64,000 nucleotides of DNA from Isoetes taiwanensis (lineage: Eukaryota > Streptophyta > Lycopodiopsida > Isoetales > Isoetaceae). The notes beneath the pieces were generated by a model, which saw nothing but the letters and a program-made list of their open reading frames with translations, did not search any database and was not told where the DNA came from. The stretch's first letter is position 1; every line of letters starts with the position of its first letter. The DNA is taken from the NCBI GenBank assembly GCA_021234155.1, contig JAJEKV010000224.1, positions 248,001 to 312,000 on the forward strand, given 5' to 3'. Below, piece after piece: positions 11,393 to 23,800 of the stretch. Position numbers and translations under genes: made by a program.

Positions 11393-12588
11393 TAGTGTTA
11401 GACCAAATTTTGCACGAGGTCATACAAAGGGAAACTTATCTAGATGCCAAACAACAACATGACAAGCTTTGACACAAAAAGTATGTTGGCTTGTTAAATT
11501 CAATAAGAAAACCTATAGCATTGAGGCAAGAAATAGAATGGGGCAAGCGCATTGAAATTCAACACTAAAACCAATATCCAATACATGCAAAATGTCATGC
11601 CTCCTCAACAATCATCCTTAATCAACATTCATGAAAGTGTTAGCTTCAAGCACATTATACATATCTCTTACCAGGTGGACCTCATGATGAATTTCAAGAA
11701 AATTTTTATGCTGTGTAGCAAACTTCCTGTAATAACATTCATCTTCCAAAGTCAATCTTCAAGAAAATTTTCCAATTAGAGATATTCAATCAGTCAATCT
11801 CCAAAGAGATTTTGCAATTTCAGTAAGCCAATCTCCAATGAGATTTTGCAATGTCAGTAAGTCAAATCTTTAATGAGATGTTCAATTAGATACTGGCCAA
11901 TTTTCAATCAAGCTCCAAGGAGATTGCTTTGCCAAATTTCTAGTTTGCAATTATATATTTGTCAATTTTCAATAACATATCTTCTAGTTTGCATCTCTAA
12001 TGAGATTTTCATTACACACTAGCAAATCGTAGAATTAGATCTATAACAAGATAGTAGCATGACAAGACATATGCCAAAATATGATATTCGTCATCACCAT
12101 ATGCGATTAGAGCATCAAATACATCATTCAATTTCAACCCCCATACATTATGTATATATCCGGCAAGTGCCAAAAAGCCACATCCATTGTAAAGAAATTA
12201 ATCGACACCTCAGATTATTGAATACAAAACCAATAAACATAATACCTGTCGTTCTTTACCATAACTTGTTCATGCTAGCCGTTCAACAGTGTAGCTAGCA
12301 GATAAATCCAACTGCTAAAATTCCTAAGCATATGGTCACTGTAATAATCAAAATTTGCACACCTTCATGCTATCATACTTAACTTGCATACGTAAGTTCC
12401 ATCATTTAAAACTTCCATGCTTAACTTACATGATTCAAGACTTCCATGCTTAACTTCCATGATTCAAGACTTTCATGCTTAAACTTTCATGATTCAAGAC
12501 TTCCATGCTTAACTTTCATGATTCAAGACTTTCATGCTTAATTTAAGAGGTATTTAACATCCCTGGGATATGGCTAAAGGCAATGCAT
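11380..12588 (-). repeat. 1.2-kb inverted-repeat arm, right
   Basis: Reverse complement of 6348-7546, ending in GGCTAAAGGCAATGCAT. The two arms enclose about 3.8 kb of minus-strand copia sequence. No clear target-site duplication flanks the pair: GTTAGAT lies on the left and AGTCAGATA on the right. Confidence 0.85.
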
Positions 12589-13753
12589 AGTCAGATATTC
12601 TAACATCCATCGTGTTGACTTTCATGCTCGACGTGCAATAACATCATCATAAGGAACCTCATGAATAATCTCATTAAGACCAAAATGATCTTCCCCATCA
12701 ATATTAGCAAAATTATGAACAAAGTCAAGGACATCAAGAGCAAAGGCAGATTCAGTAATAGAAGCAGGGGCAGCGACAGAAGCATGATTTTATGAATAGA
12801 ATGAAGCATAAGTAAATGGAAAGCTGATCCCCAAATTGATATATTTTGGCATTATAGGCATATCTAACAAAATAGATTCCTTAGCAAAATCATCATTTTT
12901 TACTCTCTTCAGGAGGAATATGAACATAAGCATACAGCAAACCAAAATCGTACAAAATTGGCAACATTGGGTTTAATAGCAGATCAAGCTTCTAATGAAG
13001 TTTTGCCTTTCAAAAAATAAGTAAGCAATTTTGCAAGTACACAGCAGCGCCAACAACTTCTGCATAGAAACACATCCAAATTAATATGATTAAGCATGCA
13101 ATGCACCACATTCACGATGGTGCAATTCTTCCTCTCAGCAATACCATCCTGTTGAGGAGAATAAGACGCAATGTATTCAAGAACAATGCTTGAATTTGCA
13201 CAAACTTTATCAAATACCAAGGACTTAAACTTGCCACCATTATCAGTTCACAGTCTCTGAATCATTGTTCTAGTTTGAACTCCTATCATCTTTTTGGAAG
13301 TACAAAAGACTGATAATACTTCAAGTTTTTTAGTAATAAAGTACATAAATGTATAGCCAAAGAGAATCACAGAATCATAGAACGGCCCACAAAGTTTAGA
13401 ACGGACCAGTTCTAAGACTCGCGTAGCACGATATCTTTCCCCAGAGAATGAGTGGCAATGTGGCTTACCAATAACATATGCCTCACAAGCATTCAATACT
13501 CCACAAGGTTATCACTACTCATGTCCAAAAGAGCTTGAAAGCTAGCATGACCAAAATGTCAATGCCACAAAGTACTGATATCATCACCATGAGATATCAC
13601 ACCATTAGCAAACCCATCATTCATCTTGAGTTTATAAAGATTGCCTTTGATGACAAACTGTGAAAGGTCTTCATATTTTATTTGGCGACCATATCTTAAA
13701 AGAGGTTTCCATGTATTTTCAAAGAGCCATAAAGAACTAGCATCACCACCACA
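12589..13753 (-). pseudogene. copia integrase-region fragment (copy C2)
   Basis: Direct duplicate of 10314-11392, starting AGTCAGATATTCTAACATCC in both and ending at CATCACCACCACAT. Minus-strand readings include SYSPQQDGIAERKNCTIVNV (13220-12984) and a CEAY-type zinc-binding piece (13496-13248). It keeps the roughly 90 bp that C1 lost. Its right edge is fused directly to a copia PBS at 13754 without an LTR. Confidence 0.85.
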
Positions 13754-14150
13754 TGGTATCAGAGCCAAATTCGTTGTACAGTCTATAAGCATTAGTTTTA
13801 TGTTTGATGCAAAAGCAAAAGTAGAAAGTCGCAGCTATGGAGTAAAAAGATAGCCTTGCTTTGGAAGGCCATAATTTTTCTAATATAGATCAGATTCATG
13901 CGATCTAAAGCTTGCTGGAAAGAACTTAAAGTCTAGTTTAAGTGAGAACAAAAATCAGCCAAAAAGGATAATTATTTTTTGGGTTATCGCAATGTTAGTG
14001 ACTAACCTTGTTTTAACACAACAGGAGAAAAAGCAAGGATGGAGAGTGGTATTCATATTGGATAGTCAATTCTTCGTTATTTGTTGAAGATAAAAAGTAG
14101 TATTACTTGTTGATGATTAACTATATCCTTTTAATGCATCTGTGAATCTT
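13754..14150 (+). mobile_element. copia PBS and leader, copy 2
   Basis: TGGTATCAGAGCC at 13754-13766 is followed by the same leader as 5743-6120. No LTR precedes it. Instead the C2 fragment ends exactly at the PBS. Confidence 0.85.
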
Positions 14151-15902
14151 TATGCTCTTCAACTGAATGATGAGTTTGCTAATGTTGTGATATCTCGTGG
14201 TGATGATATCAGTACTTTGTGGCATCGACGCTTTGGTCATGCTAACTTTCAAGCTCTTTTGGACATGAGCTGTGATGAACTTGTGGATGGACTCAATTTG
14301 TCAACCCATGGTGTATTGAGTGTTTGTGAGGCTTGTGCTCTTGATAAGCAGCATCGCCATCCATTCTCTGGAGATGGACATCCTATCTCGCATTTCTTAG
14401 AACTTGTACATTCTGATCTTTGTGGCCCATTTTGTGTTTCCATAGATAAAGCCCTATACTTTCTTCTTTTCATTGATGATTATACTCGCTATACCTTTGT
14501 GTACTTTCTTTCCAAAAAAATCTGATGTCCTATCCATCTTTTGTACCTTTAAGAAATTGGTTGAGGTTCAAACTGGAACCATGATTCAAAGATTAGCGAC
14601 CGATAATGGTGGTGAGTTTAAATCTTTGGCTTTTGACAAAGTTTGTGCAGAATCGGATATTTTTCATGAATATACCGTGCCTTATTCTCCCCCAACAGAA
14701 TAGTGTTCTTTGAAAGGAAGAATCGCACAATCATGAATGTTGTGCGCGTTGTATGCTTATTCATTTCGGTTTGATAAGTGTTTTGGGGGTGGAAGTTGCA
14801 TTGCTGGCTGTGTATGTGCAAAATCGCTTGATTACTTCTCGCTTTGAAAGGCAAAACTCCGCTTTTGAAGCTGGTTTGGTCGTAAACCCAATGTTGCTAA
14901 CGGCGTGTTTTTGGTTGTACCGCTTATGTTCATATTCCAACCGAAAAAAGAAAAAAGATTGATCCCATTTGTTACTTTCAAAAGCTATTTTCCTTGATAT
15001 GCTTCTAATGCTAAAGCATATCGTTTTTGGGATCCCATTTCTCGAAAAGTTATCATTAGTCGTGATGCTAGTTTTGATGAGCTTTCTATGTTACGCTTCA
15101 AACCTCATAATCAACATGAAAGTGAAATACTTGCTGAATTTCCTTTTTCAGATGATGATCTTTTTACTGATGTTCCTATGCTGCCTACTACTCCTCTCAT
15201 TGCCCCTGCTATCCTTGATGCACATAATCCGATTGCTGAAGCTCTTGATGTTCCTGAACTTGCTTATGATTTTGCTAATGATGGTGATTATGATGAGGAA
15301 GATCATGATGGTCTTGATGAAGTTATTCATGAGGGTGCTCATGATGATGAAGTTATTCATGAGGTTCCTCATGATGATGCTATTGTTGCACGTCGAGCTT
15401 GGAAGCCGACGCAACGGATCTTAGATTATTATTCTGCTTTGGCTATGACTGCTGATCCAATTTCTGTTGCTGATGCTCTCAGTTCAGATCAAGCAGAATC
15501 ATGGAAAATGGCTATGGAGGCTGAATATGAGTCCTTGATCAATAAAGGTACATGGGAACTTGTGGAATTACCTGCAGCACGAAAGCCCATTCAATGTAAG
15601 TGGATTTTTAAGACCAAGGTTAAAGCTGATGGTTCTTTTGATAAATTCAAAGCTCGCCTTGTTGTCAAAGGTTTCTCACAAGTTGAAGGTGTAGATTATG
15701 AGGAAACCTTTTCTCCGGTTACGCGCCTTACAAGTTTGCGAAAGTGTTGTTAGCCTTTGCAAAGGCAAAGATGATCTTCGTGATACATCAAATGGATGTA
15801 AAGACAACCTTCTTGAATGGTGATTTGAGTGAAGAGATTTACATGGTACAACCTGCTGGATTTGTTGTGTCTGGACAAGAACACTTGGTGTGTAGATTGA
15901 GA
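14142..15902 (+). pseudogene. Ty1/copia integrase and reverse transcriptase remnant
   Basis: Plus-strand sequence with frameshifts. It starts at GAG-pre-integrase (DDISTLWHRRFGHANFQ) and continues with integrase (LELVHSDLCGPFCVSID, FIDDYTRYTFVYFLS, TDNGGEFKS). Then come a decayed ERKNRT region, an acidic Asp/His-rich linker (about 15230-15390), and the RT start ([40 protein letters not shown]). RT stops at [10 protein letters not shown] near 15902, before the YVDD motif, so the catalytic core and RNase H are missing. Gag and protease are also absent because the leader joins directly to the pre-integrase part. It is close kin of the minus-strand copy at 7533-10193. Confidence 0.9.
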
Positions 15903-15962
15903 TGCTTGGCATTTGTTTTAGATTGGTGTGTAGATTGGAATGCTTGGCATTTGTTTTAGATA
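15895..15962 (+). repeat. tandem duplication at the copia break
   Basis: TGTAGATTGAGATGCTTGGC and TGTAGATTGGAATGCTTGGC, each followed by ATTTGTTTTAGAT, form two units of about 33 bp exactly where the RT reading stops. It looks like a repair scar. Confidence 0.75.
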
Positions 15963-17127
15963 ATGTTTGCTGATGTTGTTATTCCCAATGCAGATTTGAT
16001 CGACAAATATGCTTGTGTATATGAAGGTAAATATTTCAGTTGTATATAAAGAAAAGAGAAGTTTCTGCTTTATTATTGTCGTTCTTTTTAATTATCTATT
16101 AGTTTAATGTTGGTACAAAAAGCATGGATGCTTTCAAAGCCAGAAACAATTGAATCCACACAGGATCTTGTAGTGCTGCAATTCTTAAGTTTATGTCGTT
16201 CTCGATGGGCCAAATGGAAATACCTGGGTTCAAATCCTGGAGCTTTGAGGTATCTAATATACATTTATGTTGCTTTAATACAAGAAATCTTTGATGTTTT
16301 GGTATAAAAGCTAATATGCTTGATTACGTTGGCAAATGTTTTTTACCAAAATTTTGGGTTGAAAAAAAAAGTTTTAATTACAAATTGGAGAAAGGACAAA
16401 GCAGATCATTATGGGATCATGATTAAAGAAGGCACATCTATATCAAGTATGAAGCATGATATTTTAAAAGGGGTCATGACTTTATATAAAAGGATGGAGC
16501 AAATAAAGAAGATAGGCAACGATATTTATATTTGTTGGACCTTTATCCTTTATTAAAAGGTAGATAATGAATATATATATAGAAGGAGGCCAATGAACAT
16601 ATACAAGGGGCAACCAAACATGGATACAATGCCAAGATTGAGGACAAAAACAGCGGATATCTGAAGCAAAAGGAGCAACGACACATAAGATTGGGATAAA
16701 CCGACATAACAGGGATCAGCTTTTTAACAAGGAACAACTTTTCAACAATGATTCTAGCAGCCAATTCAGATCAACGAGGAGCAATCAGGACGTTGTTTCC
16801 AAATTAAGAAAAAAAAATTATTTTCATCTTATCATTCCCGGGTTGTTTAGAATCCTCTGATCCTCGTATATAGGTAATCAGCTGAAGCTGGAAGTAAAAG
16901 CATAGGAAGTGTCGGAGTTGGATACACGAAAAGGCCATACTTAGCCTCAATCCCCTGCTCCAGCAATGTACTCAGCCTCAATACCATGTTCCAGCAGCTA
17001 TGATGGATTCTAGGCTTGGCTATTAGTTGGAGTAGAAGCTGTAGTTGCAACAGAATCATATGCCAGGATTTTTTTCAGGAACTCTGTGGCAACTAGGGAG
17101 CTTTATTTGCTTTATCTAGTTGCATCG
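15963..17127. other. unassigned sequence
   Basis: A short exon-like piece (AATGCAG|ATTTGATCGACAAAT...GAAG|GTAAAT, 15992-16026) has splice-like borders, but neither it nor neighbouring ORFs matched a family I know. The rest is AT-rich. Confidence 0.3.
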
Positions 17128-17191
17128 AAAAGTCGGATCTGTGAAGAGTGTCGAATCGGAAAGTCGGATCTGTGAAGAGTGTCAAACTCGA
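17128..17191 (+). repeat. 31-bp tandem duplication
   Basis: GAAAGTCGGATCTGTGAAGA plus GTGTC occurs twice in a row with minor changes. Confidence 0.8.
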
Positions 17192-17399
17192 AATGAGGCT
17201 GGAATTAGAATCTTTCTATTGGATAGAAATGTGGTTTAGAATTCATTTCGCTGTATTTTGGTTGAAAAAAAAAAATAAAGAAGTGCGTGCCAGGAACTAA
17301 CTGCCCAGAAGCTGGACTCTTCATTTCTTACAAAACAAATTTGATTTTTTTTGTTTTGGCGTGTTATGGGATTTGTGCATGTTTAATAGTTTATATTCT

Positions 17400-18000
17400 T
17401 TATATAGTTTACTAATCGCATATTTCTATTTAGCCATAATGACTTTAGCGAAACTTGCTCGAAGCTAATTTCAAAACTTTTTGTGATTTGTCTAGACTCT
17501 TCAAATTTTCTCTCTCATGATTCTAGCATTACTAAACTAACTTGAACTTCATCCCAAAAGTTTGTGTGGTGTGGGCACATAAAACATTAAGCTAAAACTA
17601 TTATATTTTTGCTTAATTGTTTCCATTTCTTTTAATCATTTTCTTTATGGAAACATACTAAAAAATGCCAGCTATCTAAGACTAGGCTCTAAATTATTTC
17701 AAGGATGCTAAGTAATAAATTCTAATCATATATTTTTTTATTACGTAAAATCACTTTAGCTAATAGCACAAAACTTATTCTCAAATTTTCTATGGTTTAG
17801 CTAAACGTCACAAATTTTCACTCCCTTACTTTCTAGTGTTTGGTTAAAGAGTTGAACATTGGTGCGGGGCGAGAAAGATTAAGTTAAAATATATTATTTT
17901 TCTCCTATTTTTCCATTTATTTTAGTCGACATTTTAAAAAATATGATAAAAAATCGCCAAATTGCTAAGTTTAGCCATTAAATTATTCCATGTTTTTCAT
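17400..18000 (+). repeat. diverged tandem pair of about 310 bp
   Basis: The halves at about 17405-17700 and 17735-18000 align in order: TAATGACTTTAGCGAAACTT versus TAAAATCACTTTAGCTAATA, AACATTAAGCTAAAACTATT versus AAGATTAAGTTAAAATATAT, and shared TTTCCATTT(C/A)TTTTA. They are strongly diverged and noncoding. Confidence 0.45.
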
Positions 18001-18359
18001 GAGCTTGCCAATGTTTTTTGAATTTTTATTTTTGTTTCAAACCAAAAAAATAACATCTCCCATAATGCACCAAAACAAAACAATAGACTTGCATGTAGAT
18101 CATGTCTTCCTGTTTTAAGAAACAATGGGATGTTTTAGCCTTTCGTACAGAAACCAATACCAATTCCATTAAACATTCATTGTTTGATGGAGAAACTCAT
18201 TATAGTTATGTATTTGTAGTGGCAATGATTTCCAACTGAAATATTTCTTATTATATCTAGTAAACCAATAGTAATTGCATTGTCAAAAGCACTATGATTT
18301 GATGGCAACACAATTACTATTTAGCATGTAATATTATTTTTATAAAAAGATTGGAACAT

Positions 18360-18551
18360 TTTAATGTATGGGATAACATTGCTTTAGACGTGGAATTCAT
18401 TTGCAAACCACTTTAGGTTGGAATATTTTAGTGTATGGGATGTGGACTTCATTTGCAAACCACCTTAGGTTGGAGTGTTTTTGTGTATGGGATAACATTG
18501 CTTCCTGTGAAAAGACGTGGGCTTCATTTGCAAATCACTTTAGGTTGCACA
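18360..18551 (+). repeat. tandem repeat, three units of 60-80 bp
   Basis: Each unit contains GTGTATGGGAT, a variable piece, then TTCATTTGCAAACCACTTTA and GGTTGGA. Copies start near 18364, 18433 and 18483. The third carries an extra 20 bp or so (TTCCTGTGAAAAGACGTGGG). The short ORF across it is low-complexity. Confidence 0.8.
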
Positions 18552-19472
18552 CACAAGTTCATTTTAGGTTGCACATACATTTAAAACAAAATCTGGTATT
18601 GATTTATGATCTACATAATTAATTGTACCACATAAAACGTAGTAATAAACCACTATTATCAACCGAATAAACAAACTGCCATAAAGAACCATGAAGGTGA
18701 ACTGTGATAATAAATTAGAATAATAAACTATACTATGCAAGTAATAGTAGTTACCAACACAATAACCCACATAGTAATATTAATTTATTATAGTGGTTTC
18801 GTGTAAACACTGTTTGAAAAAACTAGTATTGACTATGATTTGGAGGTCTTGTATTATGCATGTAGCAAGGCAACGAATTTATACTGCTTCTGGTCTCTTA
18901 GGAGGCCTTCCCTTCTCATCCACCCAAGCATGCCCTGTCCAGACCTAACACCTCTAGCAAATCGCTTGAGCATGGAAACAACCTAAAACATACTAGTACT
19001 AGCTTCAATAGAAGCTTCATTGCTCGCCATTGCGCTCCACAAAACACAGAGAAATAAAAAGACATGCCTCCACCAGATCTGGAAAGAACAGCGGGCTGCT
19101 TCCAAGAAAATTGGTCGAATTCTGCCAAGCAACCCATCATTCAAAATCAACTAAGGGAGGGTGCCCTACTTTGGCTCGCATATGAGCAAATCAGCAATTG
19201 TACATCCTTCTTTAGCTCCAAATTCTCTGAAATTACACCAACAAGAAGTTGAAGTATTATACTACAAATTCCATAAAAAAAATCAGAAAAAAACTTGGCA
19301 GAAGGCTGATTTTATACCTCAAAGTCGACAGCTCAGTGACCCCTCATGGCACAAGGTGTTCCATTATGGCTCAATGGATCTTGGCATTGCTTTATCTCCT
19401 TACTGGCATACCTAAAGGCTCTAATGGCACACCTGCAAGCATAATTTGGCATCAATTAATGTTCGAGGCATT
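18552..19472. other. unassigned AT-rich sequence
   Basis: No gene or element end recognised. The region just before the LTR (19370-19472) does not match the first 74 bp of the 3' LTR, so the 5' LTR is truncated. Confidence 0.4.
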
Positions 19473-19636
19473 CTAGGCCTCACACCAATTATCTAGATAT
19501 TATTAGTGTCTTTATCTTCTTATTATTAGATACTTTGCCTTTTAGGCATGATATATGTGTTACATGAAAAGCATTAATGTTATCACCTTGTGTATGCAAC
19601 TCCTCTTGTTATTTACTTGTTATTCATTTATTTAAT
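19473..19636 (+). mobile_element. truncated 5' LTR of split copia element
   Basis: TCTAGGCCTCACACCAATTA through ATTCATTTATTTAAT matches 33389-33556 with few differences, including GCATGATATATGTGTTACAT and TGCAACTCCTCTTGTTATTT. The first 74 bp of the LTR are missing. The LTR is followed at once by a PBS. Confidence 0.85.
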
Positions 19637-20852
19637 ATGGTATCAGAGCAGGCAACGGTTTCCATACGTGGAGCGACTGGGACAAAGACACTCTATGTGT
19701 TTGATGGAACGGGTTATCCTGCATGGAAAACAAAGATGAAAATTGTACTTCGAAGTGACAAAGTTATTGATGTTGTGTTAGGAGCGTTGATGCATCCTCT
19801 GCAATCTGAAAGTACGCTTGGGGTTCTTTTGACACAAGGGCCTCAATATGATGCATGGCATAAACAAGTAGAAGATTGGGATGATAAAGATCAGGTTGCT
19901 CGAGGCATGATACTTTATGCCCTTAAAGATTCCATTCTTATTGATGCCGAAGTATATGAGCATGCTAATGAAGTATGGGAGTATTTGGACAAAATTTATT
20001 TGAAGCGGACAAAACAAGAAGTATTACATTTACGTAACAAATTGAGCAGTTTAAAGTACATGGTTACAGATTCTATTGATGATCATATTGTTAAATTCAA
20101 AGAGTTGGTAGAACAACTATCAGCAGCTGGGGCACCAGTGGAAAAAGAGCAATTATTTGTTATGTTGTTAGGCACGATGCCTCATGATTTTGACACTATA
20201 ATCACCGTTCTTCTCAATAAAGAAGATTTGGCTTTTGAAAGTGCATGTTTGTCATTGAAAGATCATATTCGAAAAGTGAGGTTGTTCCCCTAGAGGAAAA
20301 AACTTTAATTGTTCATACCACTCCTGATGAGCAAATTTTTATAGGTTCTCGCCGTGCTAGGGAGCCTAGTGATGGTGAAACGGCTTTTATATTGCATATA
20401 AAAAGTTTGAAAAAGAAGCATACATCCCTAGACGGAATTTTTCTGCTCGACGCGATTCTACTAGTGGTTTTTCCGGTGGCACGAATCGAGCTTTTCCCCG
20501 AGTTACTGGCAATAAGGACCGTGCGTGTTCTTTTTGTGGCAAGCACAATCATGAAGACTTTAATTGTCACCTTCGCCAGTTTTTTGAAAAACACCATTCT
20601 CATAATAACATGGTTTATGAAGCTCGGGGTTTGCTAGTGGATTCATCCACTTATTTCATTGTTGATTCAGGAGCCAATTCTCTCATGACCTATGCTAAAG
20701 AGCATTTGGTGAATTATTTCGTATTAGCTACTGCTCACCGCATGGGACATCTCTATCAAATCAATCTTACCACTCATTTTGTGAATATATGGCGACAGAT
20801 AAAGGAAGTAGTTTGTCGTTGCTATGGCACCGCAAGTTTGGTCATGTCGGGC
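19637..20852 (+). pseudogene. copia gag, protease and pre-integrase start (5' half of split element)
   Basis: Gag begins with an ATG at 19637 that overlaps the PBS (TGGTATCAGAGC, 19638-19649) and reads MVSEQATVSIRGATG. It carries a typical UBN2/copia gag domain to DHIRKV at about 20275. After a frameshift an Arg/Ser/Gly-rich tail follows, then a zinc knuckle CSFCGKHNHEDFNC (CX2CX4HX4C, about 20526-20567), protease-like IVDSGANSLMTY (about 20660) and pre-integrase LSLLWHRKFGHVG ending at about 20850. Sequence then changes abruptly to GC-rich LINE sequence. The missing remainder resumes near 30555. Confidence 0.88.
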
Positions 20853-23800
20853 CCCACCACCACCCCCAAAGACCCAGGCCCTCGCCCACCTTTGGACCCG
20901 CAGGCCGCGGAACTCAAGAGCCAGCCGGAGAGGCCACAATGGGTAGTCCGGGGGCATGCGCCGAAAGGGGAGGGGAGAGTCTCGCCCACAACACCAACAC
21001 ACATTCTCGATCCCGGGATGACATTCCCGGCCAGTTCACATTTCCTCAGCAGCCCACATGGGGCTTCACGCCGGGGTCAAATCAAGATTGTCATATTCAA
21101 GGGTTGCGGATGCGCTGGTCGCGTGATGCCATATTGCAGACGGGGCAAGATGCCGGCGGGGCGTCCGACGTGGACCAGGACCTCACCCCCATTACCGGGG
21201 CACGGGGAATATTGTCGTGGTCGGAGAGACATCGCCACTAAGGGGGTGCCCTTGGCGCAGATTGGTTCGAGGCGGGGATGCACATTTTTTTCGCCAAACC
21301 ACGCTCGCGGGGAAGAGTCTCAACCGCGGTGATCGTGGCCCCGATTACGCTTCTCCTACCACGGCCCCCTTCTCACCCTACTCCCCGCTCCCTCACGACC
21401 CACGCCCCTTTAGCCACATGCCGCCTCCACTCCATCTACTTCTCCTCGGCCTCTGCTTCCCGGTCCTCCCCCGACTGTGCGCGATACCCGCGGCCACGAC
21501 AAATAGGAATTGTGCCTCCGGTGGTCTCATGGAATTGTCGAGGCTTCCTTTGGCAGAAGGGGGACAGTCTCAACTCCGTGGCAGCCGATATGGATCTCAT
21601 CTTTCTCATGGAGACATGGGAGCATCTTTCAGCCAATGGCTAGCTAATCTGCAGGGTTACCAACATTTCTCATTTCTTCAATACTGCATGACAGCCGAGG
21701 GGTCATGGTGGGGTCGCTTGCTACTACCGGACAACCTTGGCACATTCGGTTACCAGGGAAAAAATTAAGCATACTATATATTTTTGCATAAAAAACGGTT
21801 TGGCTATTTTTCAAAATTTTACAGTATTTTATGATATACATTTGGCTAAAGTTATTATTATTATTATTACATTTATATGTATTTGGACTTGGCGAAACTT
21901 TTAAATTATCTATTATAAACTTTTACCTGGCTATTTTTTCGAACTGAAAAAAATAAAAATGTAAATTCAAATTTTGTAGCTTTAGATATATTGTACTGCA
22001 ATTATAAATAATAATCAGCAATCATTGAACACACAATAATATTAATAACCTTTTAATAGAAGCTCACAACTTAGCTTATAACATCCATAGTCTGAACTAC
22101 ATTTAATGTAACAACACCTGCCAGATATTGTGATTAAATTGCACTTATCTCTAACCCTTAAAAGAAGACGTTATGCAATCAACTCGGGCATCTAGAGAGA
22201 TATTGGCCATCTCTTACAATTATTTTTTGAGGATGCATATGTGGTATGTATACTAAAAATTCATAGTTTGAAAAACTACTATCACTGATGATGGTAGGTG
22301 GCGATGTGTAAAAGTCTATAATAAGGATTTATTTTTGTTTGGCTATTAATTATTTATTTAATATATAAATATTGTAATATAAAGAAAGGCTATTCCCTTT
22401 TTCTTTAAGGAAAATGGGGAAAATAGTTTGGCTAATCCTAAAAAAATAATAGAGTACTTGTTTTAATTATGGCTATTTTTTATTTTTTAAAAAGAAACCC
22501 CCTTCATAAAGTTCGCCGCAAAAATTGTCTAGACCCCCTAAAAAATCGCCATTTGGCTATTAATAGCCACTAATTTTTTCCATGTCGGTTACCCTCCAGA
22601 AGACAGACAGACACAACCGGTACTTGTGGGTTCGTGTGCATAATACCAGTGGCAACCCTCTTTTTCTGGCCGCCTGTTATTTCCCTCACGCAGAGAGCAC
22701 CTTCTATCGCAGACCACTTCGATGCGGATAGGATGGACCGACGTCGATCTATATGATGACATACTGGAAGACAAGTTGGTTGGGTAGGGTCGTCCTTCTT
22801 GGGGATTTCAATGCCGCGGAGACGGGGAGTAGAGCAGCCCATGAGACTTGACCCTTTGGTCGACGACGATGTCCTCGCAATCCACGCCCCCGCAGAGGCA
22901 ACCCGCCCCGAGGATGGGATGACAGCCGGTCACTCGCTTTGTGACCGGTTGCTCCCGCTATGTGGTATTTTTGACTTGATAATTTGCAATGGCTCTGTCA
23001 TAGTGGCCGCTTCTGCAAGTGCACTGGAGAGGACAATCGGGGGAGGGTCTAGTGTGGTGGACTATGTGCTCGTGGTTGCGCCAAGATATGCATTTCATCG
23101 GTCGTTTCGGTGGGCACCGGCGATCGGGGATGAGGAGGTCGATTCGGATCACCTCCCACTTTATTTGTACATGGTTTGGCAAGCCGCCGAACCCCCACTA
23201 TGCCAGCCCCTCGCCATCCCGGTTGCGATTAGATTATGAGCAGCGGAGGGCTACGCCGAGATGCTCATGGGACGCCTCGCTAGCAATTCTCAAGGACCCT
23301 ACACTAGAGCGGCGAGCATGCACCGCTTGACTTCGCTATTACGGGATACTGACGGGCTTTGGTAGATCCGTACCGCCACTCGAAAAGGGGATGGCAACAT
23401 TTTACCGTAACAGGTGGTTTGATGCGAGTGTAAAGAACCTGGCGCCCGCCACACATTCGATCCGTATCCGGTGTAAAACTAAAAGCCACCACCGTGATGC
23501 CAGCGCCCATCCGGGAGGAGACAAAGGCGCGGTATTTTGCCGTGCATCGAGGGGAGATGTTCTTTCTTTGGACACTCATCCTCGAACCTTTGGCCAGAGT
23601 GCTTGAAGGCCAGCCCGACCCCTCGGGGACATCACAGGCGCGTGGGGCGGTACTTGCAAAGACAGCTCTATGACCCCACTGGGGACGGCGTCGCCCCATA
23701 CCCCTACCGGGATGGCCCCTATTGGTTTTCGCCGAGGAGGATGTTGTGGAGGGCCCGCAACACGGGGCTAATGGGAAGGCGGTGACCTCGATGGTATCTG

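Noticed and set aside
16195-16250. tRNA-like T-arm (GGGTTCAAATCC)
   Set aside because: No matching acceptor, D or anticodon arms can be folded around it; a B-box-like match can occur by chance.
21217-21768. 183-codon ORF overlapping the LINE endonuclease start
   Set aside because: Out of frame with SWNCRG; only its last part coincides with a frameshifted piece of the endonuclease.
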